DNA from: Siderastrea siderea
Taxonomy: Eukaryota; Cnidaria; Anthozoa; Scleractinia; Rhizangiidae
Assembly (NCBI GenBank): GCA_964030785.1
Contig: OZ034968.1
Coordinates: forward strand, 67,063,899 to 67,127,898
Length of the DNA: 64,000 bases
Direction: 5' to 3'
The position numbers were made by a program, and so were the translations under genes. The notes beneath the pieces were generated by a model, which saw only the letters and a list, made by a program, of their open reading frames with translations, had not been told where the DNA came from and ran no database searches. Positions 33,768-44,715 of the stretch are shown here, piece after piece; position 1 is the stretch's first letter; every line of letters begins with the position of its first letter.

Positions 33768-35161
33768 AAAACGAGCTCAGATTTGTGACAGATGTAGTCT
33801 TAGAATATTTTGCCATGCTGGAAGTGTAATGCGAATTGCATTTAAGTGTAAACTTACGAGTTTTCGAATAAACTTTTTCAAAAATGATTTCTCTGTTTAT
33901 TTTGTGTTTGTTTATTCATAACAGTACTGAGGTCAAAGCACAGTCGCAAGGCAACTGCACAAGCATCACTTACGGCGAATAATTGCTTTCAATTTTAACT
34001 GTCGGATCGGTTTGTGCAATTGTCGATTTTCTTGTCCTAGAACTTTTCAATAGTAAGCGAAGCAGTTGTCGGTTTAAGACTATTTTATCCGAAAAGCTTC
34101 CGAAAAACAAGTTTTTTTGCGTTCCTCAAAGCGCCTAACTTTAAATGGGCTTACTTCGCATCCGCAAAACTTATGCCATAATTTAAAGCGTGTTTGGTGT
34201 TTGCTCGTTTTCAATCTTGATGGTATAAGTTTTGACCAGACTAATAGGGGCAGTTCATGTTATTTGTTAACTGAACATCTGAACGCGATGAAGATAGCCC
34301 ATTTACTTCAGAATAAGTATTATTTTGTTGTTGTACATGAGCGCTGTTTCAAGTTCATTCAAGCCAACAGCCAATAATCCAAGGAGATTTGACAAGCCTT
34401 GACAGTTATTGACAGGATATGGAAACATTTAAAAAACCAAGCAAGACTGCTCCTGAGTAAAATATGTGTTCAGTTTGATGCCCGAAAAAAAAATTAAGCT
34501 GTGCTCAGCCTCTAGAATGAACTTTCGAGCTTGGTTTTACAGAACAGATCCTCAAAATCTTGGAGGACAATTCGGAACACTTTCGGGCTTTTTGAGAAAC
34601 ACTTTTCGAAAGGGAACGAGCCAAAGAAAGCCCCGAAATATATTTCAGAGCGAAAAGTTTCAGGACTATTTTTGAGAAACGAGCACCAGTTTATTCCTTG
34701 GAGGCTCCGCTTTTAGGCATGGCTAAATCTATATATTATATATGAATTTCATATATTTATAATTTCAAAAACAATAGTATTTGACATCAGCTTGCCGCGG
34801 TAATTGGAGGGACGGAGTAGCAAGCGTACTTTAAAAATTAGCTTTTCTTCTCACCTTTTTCTCACCTCAAATTAATTTTTTTAGAATAAATATTAACAAC
34901 GGGAGTAAAAGAAAAAAAATAAGATTTTAAAATCGCACCGTCTGTAAGAAATACCGCAACGCGTGTTTCAGACACTTTTAGAAGTTTTGTGGCTTTGTTT
35001 GTGGCTTTGTTGCAGCAAAGTCTTGATGTTTTTCTTGGTGTCCTCATGACTTATACAAATTCAAAACATCATGATTGGAAAAGGTTGTGAAAAAAACATC
35101 CTGTGAAGTTGTGTAATCAAGCAAACTTTTTTTGCAGGGCGCACAATGCGATTCTCAACCA
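33768..35161. other. Noncoding interior, nothing recognised
   Basis: AT-rich. The sequence at 34905-34975 (AAGATTTTAAAAT...GTAAGAAATACCGCAA) is repeated, diverged, at about 35308-35365. Confidence 0.4.
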
Positions 35162-35255
35162 AGAGGTGTTACTTTAAAACCTCTTTTGTTAAACCGCCCG
35201 TTCAAACTAGAGGTGTTACTTTAAAACCTCCTTCGTTAAACCGCCCATTCAAACT
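35162..35255. repeat. Tandem duplication, two 47-bp units
   Basis: Two adjacent copies beginning AGAGGTGTTACTTTAAAACC with three to four differences. Confidence 0.9.
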
Positions 35256-35559
35256 ATGTTAAATTCAGTATCCTGGAAAAATGATAACAACGCGTATGAA
35301 AGAAAACAAGATTTTAAAATGGTATCTTCTGTAAGAAATACCGCAATGCGTGCTTTAACTGCAACGTTTAGAGGTCTGGCTATGTGTCTAAAAGGAACGG
35401 TCAATTTACTTGATCTAAAGTCTGACTCTACCTCTATTATGAATAGGTTTGCAGTATTTTGAAACCCAAACGAAACGTTTCTTCGCCAAGATTGAAAAGT
35501 GAAATTATTTCGGTACTTTATATGCGAATAACAGCGTGGGTTTTTACAACTACATAGGG

Positions 35560-35706
35560 GGTCCAAATCCGCGAGGGGGGTCCAAATCCGCTAGCGGATT
35601 GGGTCCCCCGGGGGTCCATATTCGCTAGTGGATTTGGACCGGGGGGTCCAAATCCGCTAGCGAATTTGGACCGGGGGGTCCAAGTTTGGGGGGGTCCAAA
35701 TCTGCT
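35560..35706. repeat. Palindromic array, GGTCCAAATCCGC motif (right)
   Basis: Second array of the motif described at 31391-31510, with at least six half-sites and GCTAGC centres. Confidence 0.85.
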
Positions 35707-36847
35707 AGGACACCGGTAAACATGATCTCCGGCACATGACAAAACATGAACAATTTTTTGAAGCGTGTCTCAGATACAGTGATACGGGTTCAACTCAGGA
35801 CTGACTCAATTCAGTTTTTTATTCCATCCAAGAAATAGAAACAAAAAGGTCAAAAAGCTATAATTGTGGCAAACTGCGCGAACTCTTCTTTGACAGGCAA
35901 GACAAGACAAGACTACACATGCAGGAGGTCATGCCATCTCGTGGGTGAAGTCATCAAGAATCCCTGCATCTTTACCAGTTTAATTTCCCAGCAAAAAAGG
36001 GATACTCGAAGAAATAGCATAGACATATGATTTCAACTACACATTCGCCTTTCGACACAGCTTGTTGCCCGGGGCTTGCTGTCTTGACGGCTTAGAGAAC
36101 TGCTCATGCATTGCGTTACAAAATGTCATTCAAGCAAATCATACCAAATTTGCATACGGCAGATTTGTGTTTACTCAGGTTAGAATTGACGTGCCGAATT
36201 TCTTTCAGATCGCGGAGTTTTAGTTTCCTTCAGACTTTTTTGGTTTACTTCGAAGATTTAAAATGTGATATCGACTTCAGCGTAATGAGTGGAACTATTT
36301 TTACAAACATAATGTGTTTTTCCAATTAAGACTTCGGGTATTATTTCTTCTCATCTGAGTGACCATGTATATTTCTCACACGTGTGAGCGCAACTAATTA
36401 AAAGTATTTGTCCGAGTTTAATATGTTGGTGGAAGTACAGCAACACTGAACAGGTGAATGTCGGTTCTTTAATAATGTGACTGATGGACTGTGCTTTGCC
36501 ATTGTTCCTCATTTAAGTGAAATAAATCGAGCAAAATCTTTCGCGCCGCTAAGCGTACCGCATGTCTGGGACTCCGGGACACATAAACAATAACATACGC
36601 GTGCTTCGTTTGAGTCTCGTTTCTCCCTAGCCGTTAAAAAATAACATAGAAGGCGACCAGTGTCAAATTCAGAACCTAGTGAACTCTTTATCGGATAAAA
36701 AATTCTAAACCAAAGAAAAAAAACTTACAAGGGACCAAATAAACAACTGATTGCAAGTTACAAAGGCAGCCAATTTCGAACGTGCCTTGCGCTACAAAGT
36801 GGTCTCTTTTTTACCTTCTCCGGGTTCCGGGCCCGGGTTCCGGGTTT
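35707..36847. other. Noncoding interior, nothing recognised
   Basis: No supported gene. A 72-codon frame at 36111 is not protein-like enough to call. Confidence 0.4.
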
Positions 36848-37049
36848 TTAAGATGTTAGCGCAAAGACGTTCTTGCGCTTGCTTGCGGTCCAGATATCTT
36901 ACCACAAAGAAGTTCTTGCGGTTTTAACTTCTAAACGCAAAGACGTTCTTGCGGCTTGCAGTATTCAAGCGCAGGCATCCTGCAAGTAGCCGCAAGAAGT
37001 TCTCGGCTTGCGGAGGCAAAAAGAAGTTCTTGCGCGTGCATTATTTTTG
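36848..37049. repeat. Right GCAAGAA array (inverted relative to the left)
   Basis: About ten TTCTTGCG/GCAAGAA units ending in TTCTTGCGCGTGCATTATT, the mirror of the left end at 30844. Confidence 0.8.
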
Positions 37050-37271
37050 GGCTGTACTGTACAAAAAACCCCAAACTTAAACAACCCTTCGCCGTTCATA
37101 TCTTAAATACTGTAAATTAAAAGACAAAAACATAGGAAGGTAACATTCAGAAGACTAATATGCGCATGCGTCTTATATAAGACAGTACCGCTCTTGAGTA
37201 CCCGTACCACAAGCTTTACAGCACTTTCTTCGTATGTTAAGCCAACTTGCTTTCAGGAAAAACCGTGTCCA

Positions 37272-37319
37272 TTTCATAAACCGGCGGTCGCCATCTGGCG
37301 ACGGCCGGTTAAAAACCTA
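37272..37319. repeat. GC-rich hairpin at the edge of the gag fragment
   Basis: ACCGGCGGTCGCCATC folds with TGGCGACGGCCGGT (14 of 15 arm positions pair). It sits exactly where gag homology begins and may mark a junction. Confidence 0.55.
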
Positions 37320-38672
37320 TCTATGCACGACGAAGGGGATAACTTAGTGCTCTCACTAAGAAACAAAGTTCAAGTGCCGTCATTACAAACATTGACCATT
37401 GGACCACGGCGTTCACCACCTACATGCGTGTGTTCACACAAAAGTTTCCTCTGAGATCCCAGAAACTTTTACAGTATTTAAACTTAATTAGTTATGCAGC
37501 TAGAGTGCACAAAGGTCTCGGTTGGGCAGTTTACGACCGCAAATTTCGCCAGAAGGTGAGTGCCAACAAATCTTTGGTATGGTCTCAAATAGACAGCCAA
37601 TTATGGCTCACCATTTTCACAGTTGCCCCATCTATACTGCAAGAGGAGTATCATCTTTTCAGTAAAGGACCCTATGCAAACAGTGTCTCTACAGGGTCGG
37701 ATTTAGAGGCACATGCCACTCCTTTAACAAGAATGGTTTCTGTAGCAGGGTTAACTGTAGGTTCAAGCATATCTGCAGCCAGTGCAGTGGTTCCCACCCT
37801 GAATCCAAGTGTGCCTCCTTGTCCAAACCCCAGCGGGAACGGGACGGAGACAGGGACAAGGGGAGGGCTCGTGGGGGTTCAACGTTCAACTCCTCTGACA
37901 GGGGCAAGTGAGGAGGAGATACCCCCCTTTCCCACACCTATTAACGTTGATATTCTTGAAATTTTTTTACTGGATCATCCTAACCGTGATTTCGTTTTAA
38001 GGCTATGTTCTAACCTAAGGTACGGGGCGGACATTGGGTATACTGGCCCTCGTGTTCCCAGATTCTCGAGAAATTTACCTACGGCTTTGGCTCAGCCAGA
38101 AATTGTTACCCAAAACCTAGCCACTGAGATAGCCCTGGGTCGGGTAGCAGGCCCCTTTTCAGAACCACCCTTTCCTAACTTCCAGGTTTCCCCTATTGGT
38201 CTAGTCCCAAAAAAGCACTCGGACAAGTTTCGCACCATATTTCATTTGTCCTTCCCAAAATCAGGGAATACTAGCATCAATCATTTCATCTCTAAGGAAG
38301 ATCACAGTCTCCAATACATCACCGTTGACAATGCTATTGAGGGTATCCTGCGTTTGGGCCAAGGGTGTTTTCTTGTTAAAACAGATATTGACTCAGCCTT
38401 CCGGCTCATACCTCTCAAGCCTTCTGACTACGAGCTCTTTGGTATGTTTTGGAACAACCAATATTATTACGACAAAGTCCTTGCCTTTGGCTTGCGAAGT
38501 GCCCCTTCTGTCTTTAAACAGCTCTCAGATGCGGCTGAGTGGATGCTTTTAAATAAGTGTGGTGTATCATTTGTTTGCCACATTCTTGACGATTTTTTGA
38601 TCATCGAGTCAGCTACACCCTTTCCCCCACATACTCAAGCTTGCCAGGAAAGCCTATCCAGCATGCATCTTA
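37311..38672 (+). pseudogene. DIRS-order retrotransposon: gag C-terminal part and N-terminal half of reverse transcriptase
   Basis: Gag-like sequence begins near KNLSMHDEGDNLVLSL. A frameshift near 37378 separates it from the main frame, which then reads TTAFTTYMRVFTQK and SLVWSQIDSQLWLTIFT without a stop. A P/G-rich linker leads into the RT: SPIGLVPKKHSDKFRTIF, then KTDIDSAFRLIPL (catalytic aspartates of motif A) and ILDDFLIIE (LDD variant of the YxDD motif). The frame is cut by the MITE at 38673. The LDDF box and the order gag-RT-RNase H-YR fit DIRS/Ngaro-type elements, which integrate with a tyrosine recombinase and not a DDE integrase. Non-functional because of several lesions. Confidence 0.8.
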
Positions 38673-39084
38673 GGAGCTGTTCACATGATACTAGAACGAG
38701 TTTCATTCCGGAATGAATTTCGTTCCGGAATGAAGTTCGTTTCGCATTCACATGACAAAATCGACCGGCTCAGTCATCTTGAAAACGACCGTTTTGTCCT
38801 CCATTTTGAACCCGATACGCATGCGCCACTCGCCCCAGACTACACGGTTTGCGTTTTCATCTCGGAATGGAGTTCGTTTTCAGTTTACATGATACCAGAA
38901 TGAAATATCATACCAGAACGAGAATTTCATTCGGATTGAAAACCGGAATGAACTCATTCCGGAATGACCTGTGCGGGGACGAAATTTCGTCTCGGTATCA
39001 TGTAAACAGATACAGAGAAATATATGGGGATGGAATGAACTCGTTCTGGAATGAAAGTCATTCCGGTATCATGTAAACGGCCCC
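38673..39084. mobile_element. Harbinger-like MITE, 412 bp, TTA target duplication, inside the RT
   Basis: Flanked by TTA (38670-38672 and 39085-39087). The ends are inverted: left GGAGCTGTTCACATGATAC, right (reverse-complemented) GGGGCCGTTTACATGATAC, with GGAATGA-type repeats inside. Removing the element with one TTA leaves the RT frame continuous, so the boundary assignment is exact. The ends resemble those of the MITE at 4323-4850. Confidence 0.9.
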
Positions 39085-39485
39085 TTACTTTTAACAACCT
39101 TGGAATTCCCTTAGCTCCTCACAAAACACAGGGCCCTTGTACGAACCTAGAATTTATGGGCATTATTCTGGATACGGTAAGAATGGAGGATCGCCTACCC
39201 CCAGATAAGGTGGAGCGTATTCAGGCCTCCTTGGTCTCCTTTCGAGGCAAGAAGTCTTGCTCCCTCAAAGAATTACAATCGCTCATAGGGACCCTGAACT
39301 TTGCATGCAAAGTCGTACCTCCGGGCAGGCCTTTTTTGCAACGCATGATTGACCTTACCCGCGATGTTTCTCAGCCCCATCATCACATTAAACTTAGCTC
39401 TGGGTTCTTCAAAGATCTTACCATGTGGCAGTTATTCATCTCTGATTGGAAGGGGGCAAATTTTTTTGTCAACCTCATGGGTTGA
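39085..39485 (+). pseudogene. DIRS-order retrotransposon: C-terminal RT / connection segment
   Basis: Resumes the RT frame after the MITE with FNNLGIPLAPHKTQGPC, then LEFMGIILDT and a thumb/connection region (LKELQSLIGTLNFACKVV, GRPFLQRMIDLT). The frame stops at 39483-39485; a frameshift in the T-run near 39465-39470 moves the continuing RNase H sequence to another frame. Confidence 0.8.
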
Positions 39486-39945
39486 CTCAGATTCCCTGTT
39501 GTTACACACCGATGCCTCCGGCTCCCTTGGCTTTGGTGGAATTTTTGGCTCTAAGTGGTTTCAGGGTGGCTGGCAAACCAACCAACAGCTCGGACAGCCT
39601 GGCATTAGCATTGCTTGGCAAGAACTATTTGCTCTCGTTGTTGCCTGTCACCTCTGGGGTAAAGATTTTTCCAACAAACGCATCCTTTCCTTTTGTGACA
39701 ATGAGTCTGTTGTTAACATTGTCAATTCAAAACGGTCCCGCATCCCTAGGGTCATGGACCTTGTTCGCCAACTGACCCTTCTTACACTCAAGTACAACTT
39801 CTACTTAAAGGTGCGGCACATTGAGGGAAAGCGAAATGAAATTGCAGATTCCATCTCTCGTTTTCAGATGGCCAGATTTCGACAGCTGGCACCTTATGCA
39901 GACCCAGTCCCTTGTCCAGTACCCAAGGCCCTCTTGAAAATTTAA
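39486..39945 (+). pseudogene. DIRS-order retrotransposon: RNase H domain
   Basis: The frame reads SLLLHTDASGSLGFGG (first catalytic Asp), WQELFALVVACHLWG (Glu), CDNESVVNIVN (Asp) and VRHIEGKRNEIADSISR (final Asp region), a complete set of RNase H landmarks. It ends at a stop at 39943-39945. The recombinase frame overlaps its 3' end, as is common in this retrotransposon order. Confidence 0.8.
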
Positions 39946-40274
39946 CTACAGATGTCAGCCACTACTACAGCCTCTCAATTGCCGCCTCAACAAGACAGAC
40001 CTATAGCTCAGGTGAAAAGCGGTTCTTGGACTTTTGCTCTCTCTACAGACCTAAATCAAGCCAGCTGATGCCAGCTGACGAAGAAACCCTCATCCAATAC
40101 GCTGCTTTTCTGGCTAGGTCCATTAAACACTCCTCTATTAAGAATTATCTTGCAGCTGTCAGACATCTCCATATCAGAAACGGTTATGAGCTCAATCTCA
40201 AAAAGTGCCCCCACCTTTAACTTGTCTGTAGAGGCATAAAACGTTCTCAGTGCTGCTCTTCTCCTGTAAAGCGC
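39912..40274 (+). pseudogene. DIRS-order retrotransposon: truncated tyrosine recombinase (N-terminal domain)
   Basis: Encodes a core-binding (SAM-like) domain: LTTDVSHYYSLSIAASTRQT, FLDFCSLY, ETLIQYAAFLA, SSIKNYLAAVRHLHI. The frame stops at 40220. A further piece, CRGIKRSQ, follows in another frame at about 40227-40274. The catalytic domain with its Arg-His-Arg-Tyr residues is absent because unit U3 sequence begins at about 40261. The element has no right terminus in the window. Confidence 0.7.
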
Positions 40275-40653
40275 TGACTGCAGAATGTAGGTTGTATCTG
40301 GGGACTAGATTCTGTAGATGAGGTACATTTAGGCTAAGGTACTATATTAGGTTAGGTTTGGTCTGCAGTCTACGTTATAGTGACCGTATGTAATAGAAGA
40401 CATTTCTGCATACATAGCAATGTATGAAAAATTTCAGCCAATTTTAGAACCTGCGTAGCAGGCGATGAGAAGAGTAATTTGAATAATATAGGACGCACTT
40501 GGAGCTCTTTATCCTGGCCTCAGCTTGCCTGCGTGGCTTCCCATCTTGCCTGGGCTTTCCTGCGTGACAGACGCCAGAAAAGGGGACAGAAATCCGTCGC
40601 CTTTTAGCGCCCGCCACGCAGGCTACAGCTATAGTCATCACGTGCAGTATGAA

Positions 40654-43419
40654 CACAGGCGCCCCAAACTCACGTTACAAAGTGTAATGTAATTTACATT
40701 CTTACCTTCGGTGAGGCGGAACGTGACCTTTGAGCGAGCCGGTATCGCGTTACAGGCGACCGTTAAAGGAGACGTTGTATGAGAATTAAAATACTGAGGA
40801 CTGCGAACGCTAAATACCGATAAATTTGAACTTTTGTTCAATGCAATGAATAAAAAATACTTACCTTTGATGTATTCCTTTGTGTTTTGCAGTGTATTTA
40901 TCGTTTTAGTGGATTTTAGACTTCATTGCGTATTAAACCACTGTATAACTCCCTTCATAAGAGGAAGTCAAGGCTGGTCATTACGATCTGGCAGGGATCC
41001 TGGACGAGTCGCACCAAAAACCGTTTTATTTCGCGGAAATTCGAATCCGCTACAATTTTTTCAGCTCCAGCCCAAGAAGGAAACCTCTTCTTCCTCTCTG
41101 CGCTATCGGCTCGAAAAAAGCTTCATTCTTTCCCTTCCAAATAGAACCATTTGTGCCGCACTTCGGGGCCCATCTGGCTTTCCTCTCAAGCCTGTGACCG
41201 CCTTTGCGCCTACCAGCTAATTTGCATTTGAAATTAGAGACCTCGCCAGCGTGACGAGTGACACTTACGCGACCCGTGCACAGGCAAAAATGGCCAGTTA
41301 ACGATGCTGCTTTCCCCACGATCGCGTGTCCAGGTACGTTATTACAACGATCAAACACAATCACCCAATTCAAATTTGAAAAGCGGTAGCAAGGGTTTGC
41401 AACGGGAAATGTAATTCTAACGTACCTGGACACGCGACCTCTCACAGCGTGAGCATCATATTACTCCCGTGGGGTCGTGGGGAAAGAAGCATAGTTAGTA
41501 GTAGTGATGGGGGTGGGGAAAAACCCCAAAAAAATGCATGCAAGGGAAAATGTCAGAAAAAAAATTCATGCACAAGTTCGTCCTCATTTTCATATGAAAC
41601 CATAATTCGTTCTGCCAAAGTGCTCGAGTTGTGTCTCCAGTGTTTAAAAAAATGGAAATTTTCTGGGGCTCTGCCAGGATGCTATAAAATATTGTTTTCG
41701 TAATTGATATTTCTTTTGTCGGGAGGGGGATACCTTCGCCTGGAACAAATTTTTTGTTGGTTTTATAGACATAGTCATACAGTTGAACCCCGTTGTTTTG
41801 AACTGTCAGGAGAAACAAAAAAGTTTGAAATAGCGGGAGTTCAAAATAACAGATAGTAAATGAGTAAAGGGCAAACCCAAGCCGAAGGGAAATTGGTTTA
41901 AGTTTGAAATAACGGGAAATTCAAAATAATTGAGTTCGAATAAGCGTAGTCTATTAAACTGTAAATTATTAACACACGACAAGCTCAGGAGCTGAAGCTT
42001 GTTACAACGCTCTCGTGGAATAAAAAGGTCATTAATCACTTGTCAGGTTAAAAAAAGGCAACAAACAATCACACCCATTTTCGCTGACACTTTGGAGTGG
42101 AGGGCATTATCGGGGGGCTGTATCAGTAAGTGGGGTCTGGAATGACTACGATGGATTGTGGGAGAGGAACAGAAGAGGGCAAGGACTAAGGAAGTGCACT
42201 GGAAAGCCTTCCACTCCCAGTGGCTTCCTACTCCCCCACTGTGTCTACATCCTCAAAAAGCTGTTACATTAAATTATAACCCTTAACTTCCCAGCAAAGG
42301 ATTAGAAGGTACCTGTATGTATTTTATATCAAAAGTTTTAAAGGCAAATTTATGAGCTACGTTTTTGAAAAGAATTGTTTTTAAATTAAGGAAATAACAG
42401 CGTATGTACTGTATATTTTACAAATTAATCTTTCTGGACACCACTGTTTGTATCAAATCATTTCATATGAATTTGTCTTTATAAAAAATCCACACATGTA
42501 TATCAATAATATTACACAATTTTTCACTATAAATCGCTATTTACTTTTGAAACCTCCTTCAGTAAATTAAATTTCAAAGCGAACATTATTGAAAAGTGTT
42601 TTGTAATAAAATATACTTAACAATGTAAAGTAACGTAACAGAACAAGCTATGATTTTAGTAAAACAAAGTTGCATTGTTTTTAATTAATTCAATAGCAAA
42701 TTGTGCATAAGGAAAATATTTCCAAAAAAAAAAATAATGCATAGGGCTGTAGCCAAAAAAAAATTCTTGCATAGGAAATGGGTTCAAAAAAAAATTCTGG
42801 CAGGCTAAAAATCCCCCACCCCCCCCCCCCCCCCCCATCACTTTTCTAATGGTCCGTGCACGGTTCGCGTAAGTGTCATTTGTCACGCTGGCGAGGTCTC
42901 TTATTTCAAATGCAAATTAGCTGGTAGTCGCAAAGGCGATTTGGAAGGGAAAGAATGAAGCTTTTTTCTAGCCGATAGCGCAGAGAGGAAGAAGAGGTTT
43001 CCTTCTTGGGCTGGAGCTGAAAAAATTGCAGCGGATTCGAATTTCCGCGAAATAAAACGGTTTTTGGTGCGACTCGTCCAGGATCCCTGCCCGATCGCAA
43101 TGACCAACCTTGACTTCTTATGATGTGAGTTACAGTGGTTACGCAGTGAAGCCTAAAATCCACCAAAACGATGAATACACGGCAAAACACAAAGGAACAC
43201 ATCAAAGGTAAGTATTTTTTATTCATTGTATTGAACAAAAGTTCAAATTTATCGGTATTTAGCGTCCGCAGACCTCAGTATTTTAATTTTCATACAACGT
43301 CTCCTTTAACGGTCGCCTGTAACGCGATACCGGCTCGCTCAAAGGTCACGTTCCGCCTGCACCGAAGGTAAGAATGTAAATTACATTACGCCTCGTAACG
43401 TGAGTTTGGGCCACCTGTG
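40654..43419. mobile_element. 2.77-kb long-TIR DNA element, 7-bp target duplication
   Basis: GTATGAA flanks both ends (40647-40653, 43420-43426). Both ends begin CACAGG.G, then CCCAAACTCACGTTAC. The inverted arms are very long: about 620 bases on the left (40654-41280) against about 560 on the right (42855-43419), which has a small internal deletion. U2 has the uninterrupted site at about 15125-15140 (GCAATATGAACAAGACCG). The interior 41281-42850 holds no transposase; it includes a segment at 41775-41950 with TTGAAATA.CGGG-type repeats and a C-run at 42818. A hAT- or P-like superfamily is possible from the TSD length, but not certain. Confidence 0.8.
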
Positions 43420-43648
43420 GTATGAAAAATGCCGATACTGCACTCAAGTACAGTATTAACTACGTAACCGGCATCCCCTAATATCGTGATATCGATTACT
43501 CTAGTATCGAAATTTGTCTACCATTTAATGGTCACTGAAAATGATGCATAGGCTAAAGCGGAAATCGCACAATGCTAGCTGGAGAACCGCGGCCCCACCA
43601 ATAAAAGGGATCCTTTGTTTAGATGCTCAGAGTGGTTAGTTAAAAAGA

Positions 43649-43735
43649 ATGGTGAAGTATCGCCATCGATTGCCTTCAATCGGCTTTGATTCACTCGAGG
43701 GAAGAATATAAGAAATCTCGCCACAAAAAGATCAA
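43649..43735 (+). pseudogene. U3 copy of small-gene exon 1, with a stop codon
   Basis: Same length (87 bases) and same GTAAGT donor as 15380-15466. It starts MVKYRHRLPSIGFDSLEGRI but has TAA at codon 21. The matching exon 2 is not found downstream in U3. Dead copy. Confidence 0.6.
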
Positions 43736-44293
43736 GTAAGTGTCACGATTTTGATAGTTTACAGTAACCTTATTCGTCGGTATGTCAGAATGTAACGTAC
43801 CGACACGTATTATCTTGAACTCGCGTGATTTCCCTTTTAATATTCCAAGTGATAAATGGGTATGACTAGGGTTATTCAGTTACTGCGCAATTTGAAGCAC
43901 ATGATTCGATTTCGACGTTTCACCGCGATTCCTTAACATTTGCCAAAGACAGTAGTAGCCCGACAGTAGTCGGCATGGAGAAAGGAATATTTTACAGCTA
44001 AATCACAGTATAAAGGACGGTCAAAATGAAGAGAACAGCATGAATCAAACAAGGTTTGTAAACACATTTGACAGGCCTTAAACGGAGGACAGAACTTTAG
44101 GCGGCACTGTAAACAAAGCAGGAAATACTTGCGGTTTCTGCATCGAAACACGGGAATTTTACGTGCTCTATGATGATCATGGTAGGGAATCAGTGGAAGA
44201 CGAAGAAGCGTCTGGAGGAAAGAATAAAACTTGTGCAATATCCCAAGGTTAAAAATTACCCTGAAGTTATATATTAAGAAGCATGTCACGGTT
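43736..44293. other. Intron-derived sequence of the dead small gene
   Basis: Matches U2 15467-15956 and then 17950-18130, lacking the hAT-like insertion. No gene. Confidence 0.5.
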
Positions 44294-44648
44294 TCGACCG
44301 CTCCCGTAAGTGGCCGCTCCCGTAAGCGGCCGCGACCACTTTTGTGAATTACCAACGAACTTTTCCCTTTGTTTTTAAGCTCTCGTAAGCGACCACTTGG
44401 TCAACACTTTAATAAAAGCATTCTGTTCTCTTCTGTGATAGGCAATAAAAATCTAATCAATATCATTTCTGCAAAACTATTTGTGACCAATAATATATGC
44501 CAAGCTTTACGCTAAAAGCTCTAATAAGCCACTTCTCTCTCTTGTCTTATCACATGGTCGCTTATGAGAGCCCATTCTGGTAAGCGACCAGTTCTAGTTG
44601 CGACCACTTTTTTGAATTCCCAAGGTGGTCGCTTACGGAAGCTTCGAC
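44294..44648. mobile_element. MITE-like element with TAAGCGACCAC repeats, flanked by a 60-bp duplication
   Basis: Imperfect inverted ends: left TTCGACCGCTCCCGTAAG, right (reverse-complemented) GTCGAAGCTTCCGTAAG. The surrounding 60 bases (starting TGTGCAATATCCCAAGGTTA) are present on both sides (44230-44291 and 44651-44715) but only once in U2 (18078-18140). Confidence 0.55.
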
Positions 44649-44715
44649 TGTCTGTGCAATATCCCAAGGTTAAAAATTACCATGAACGTTTATATTTAGA
44701 AGCATCTCACGGCAT

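Larger units (their letters stand above)
30844..37049. mobile_element. 6.2-kb inverted-repeat structure with GCAAGAA-motif arrays at both ends
   Basis: The outermost 23 bases (starting CAAAAATAATGCACG) are inverted at the right end with one mismatch. Inside each end is about 200-240 bases packed with GCAAGAAGT/GCAAGAACTTCTTGCG units, in mirrored orientation. No target duplication was found next to the ends. No transposase, helicase or recombinase was recognised inside. Subterminal motif arrays are known as transposase-binding sites in several large DNA transposon groups, so a large non-autonomous or unrecognised DNA transposon is the leading explanation. A palindromic duplication is the alternative. 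Confidence 0.5.
14573..40258 (+). repeat. Segmental duplication unit U2
   Basis: The unit runs from the sequence starting CTCCTGTAATGCGCTGACTG to the next copy of that start at about 40261. It contains the intact-looking small two-exon gene and ST3, and it accumulated several transposon insertions, including the large 28.6-40.26 kb block. The shared sequence with U3 covers about 14573-15500, 18000-18230, 18840-19110, 21079-23260 and 24771-28617. Confidence 0.75.
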
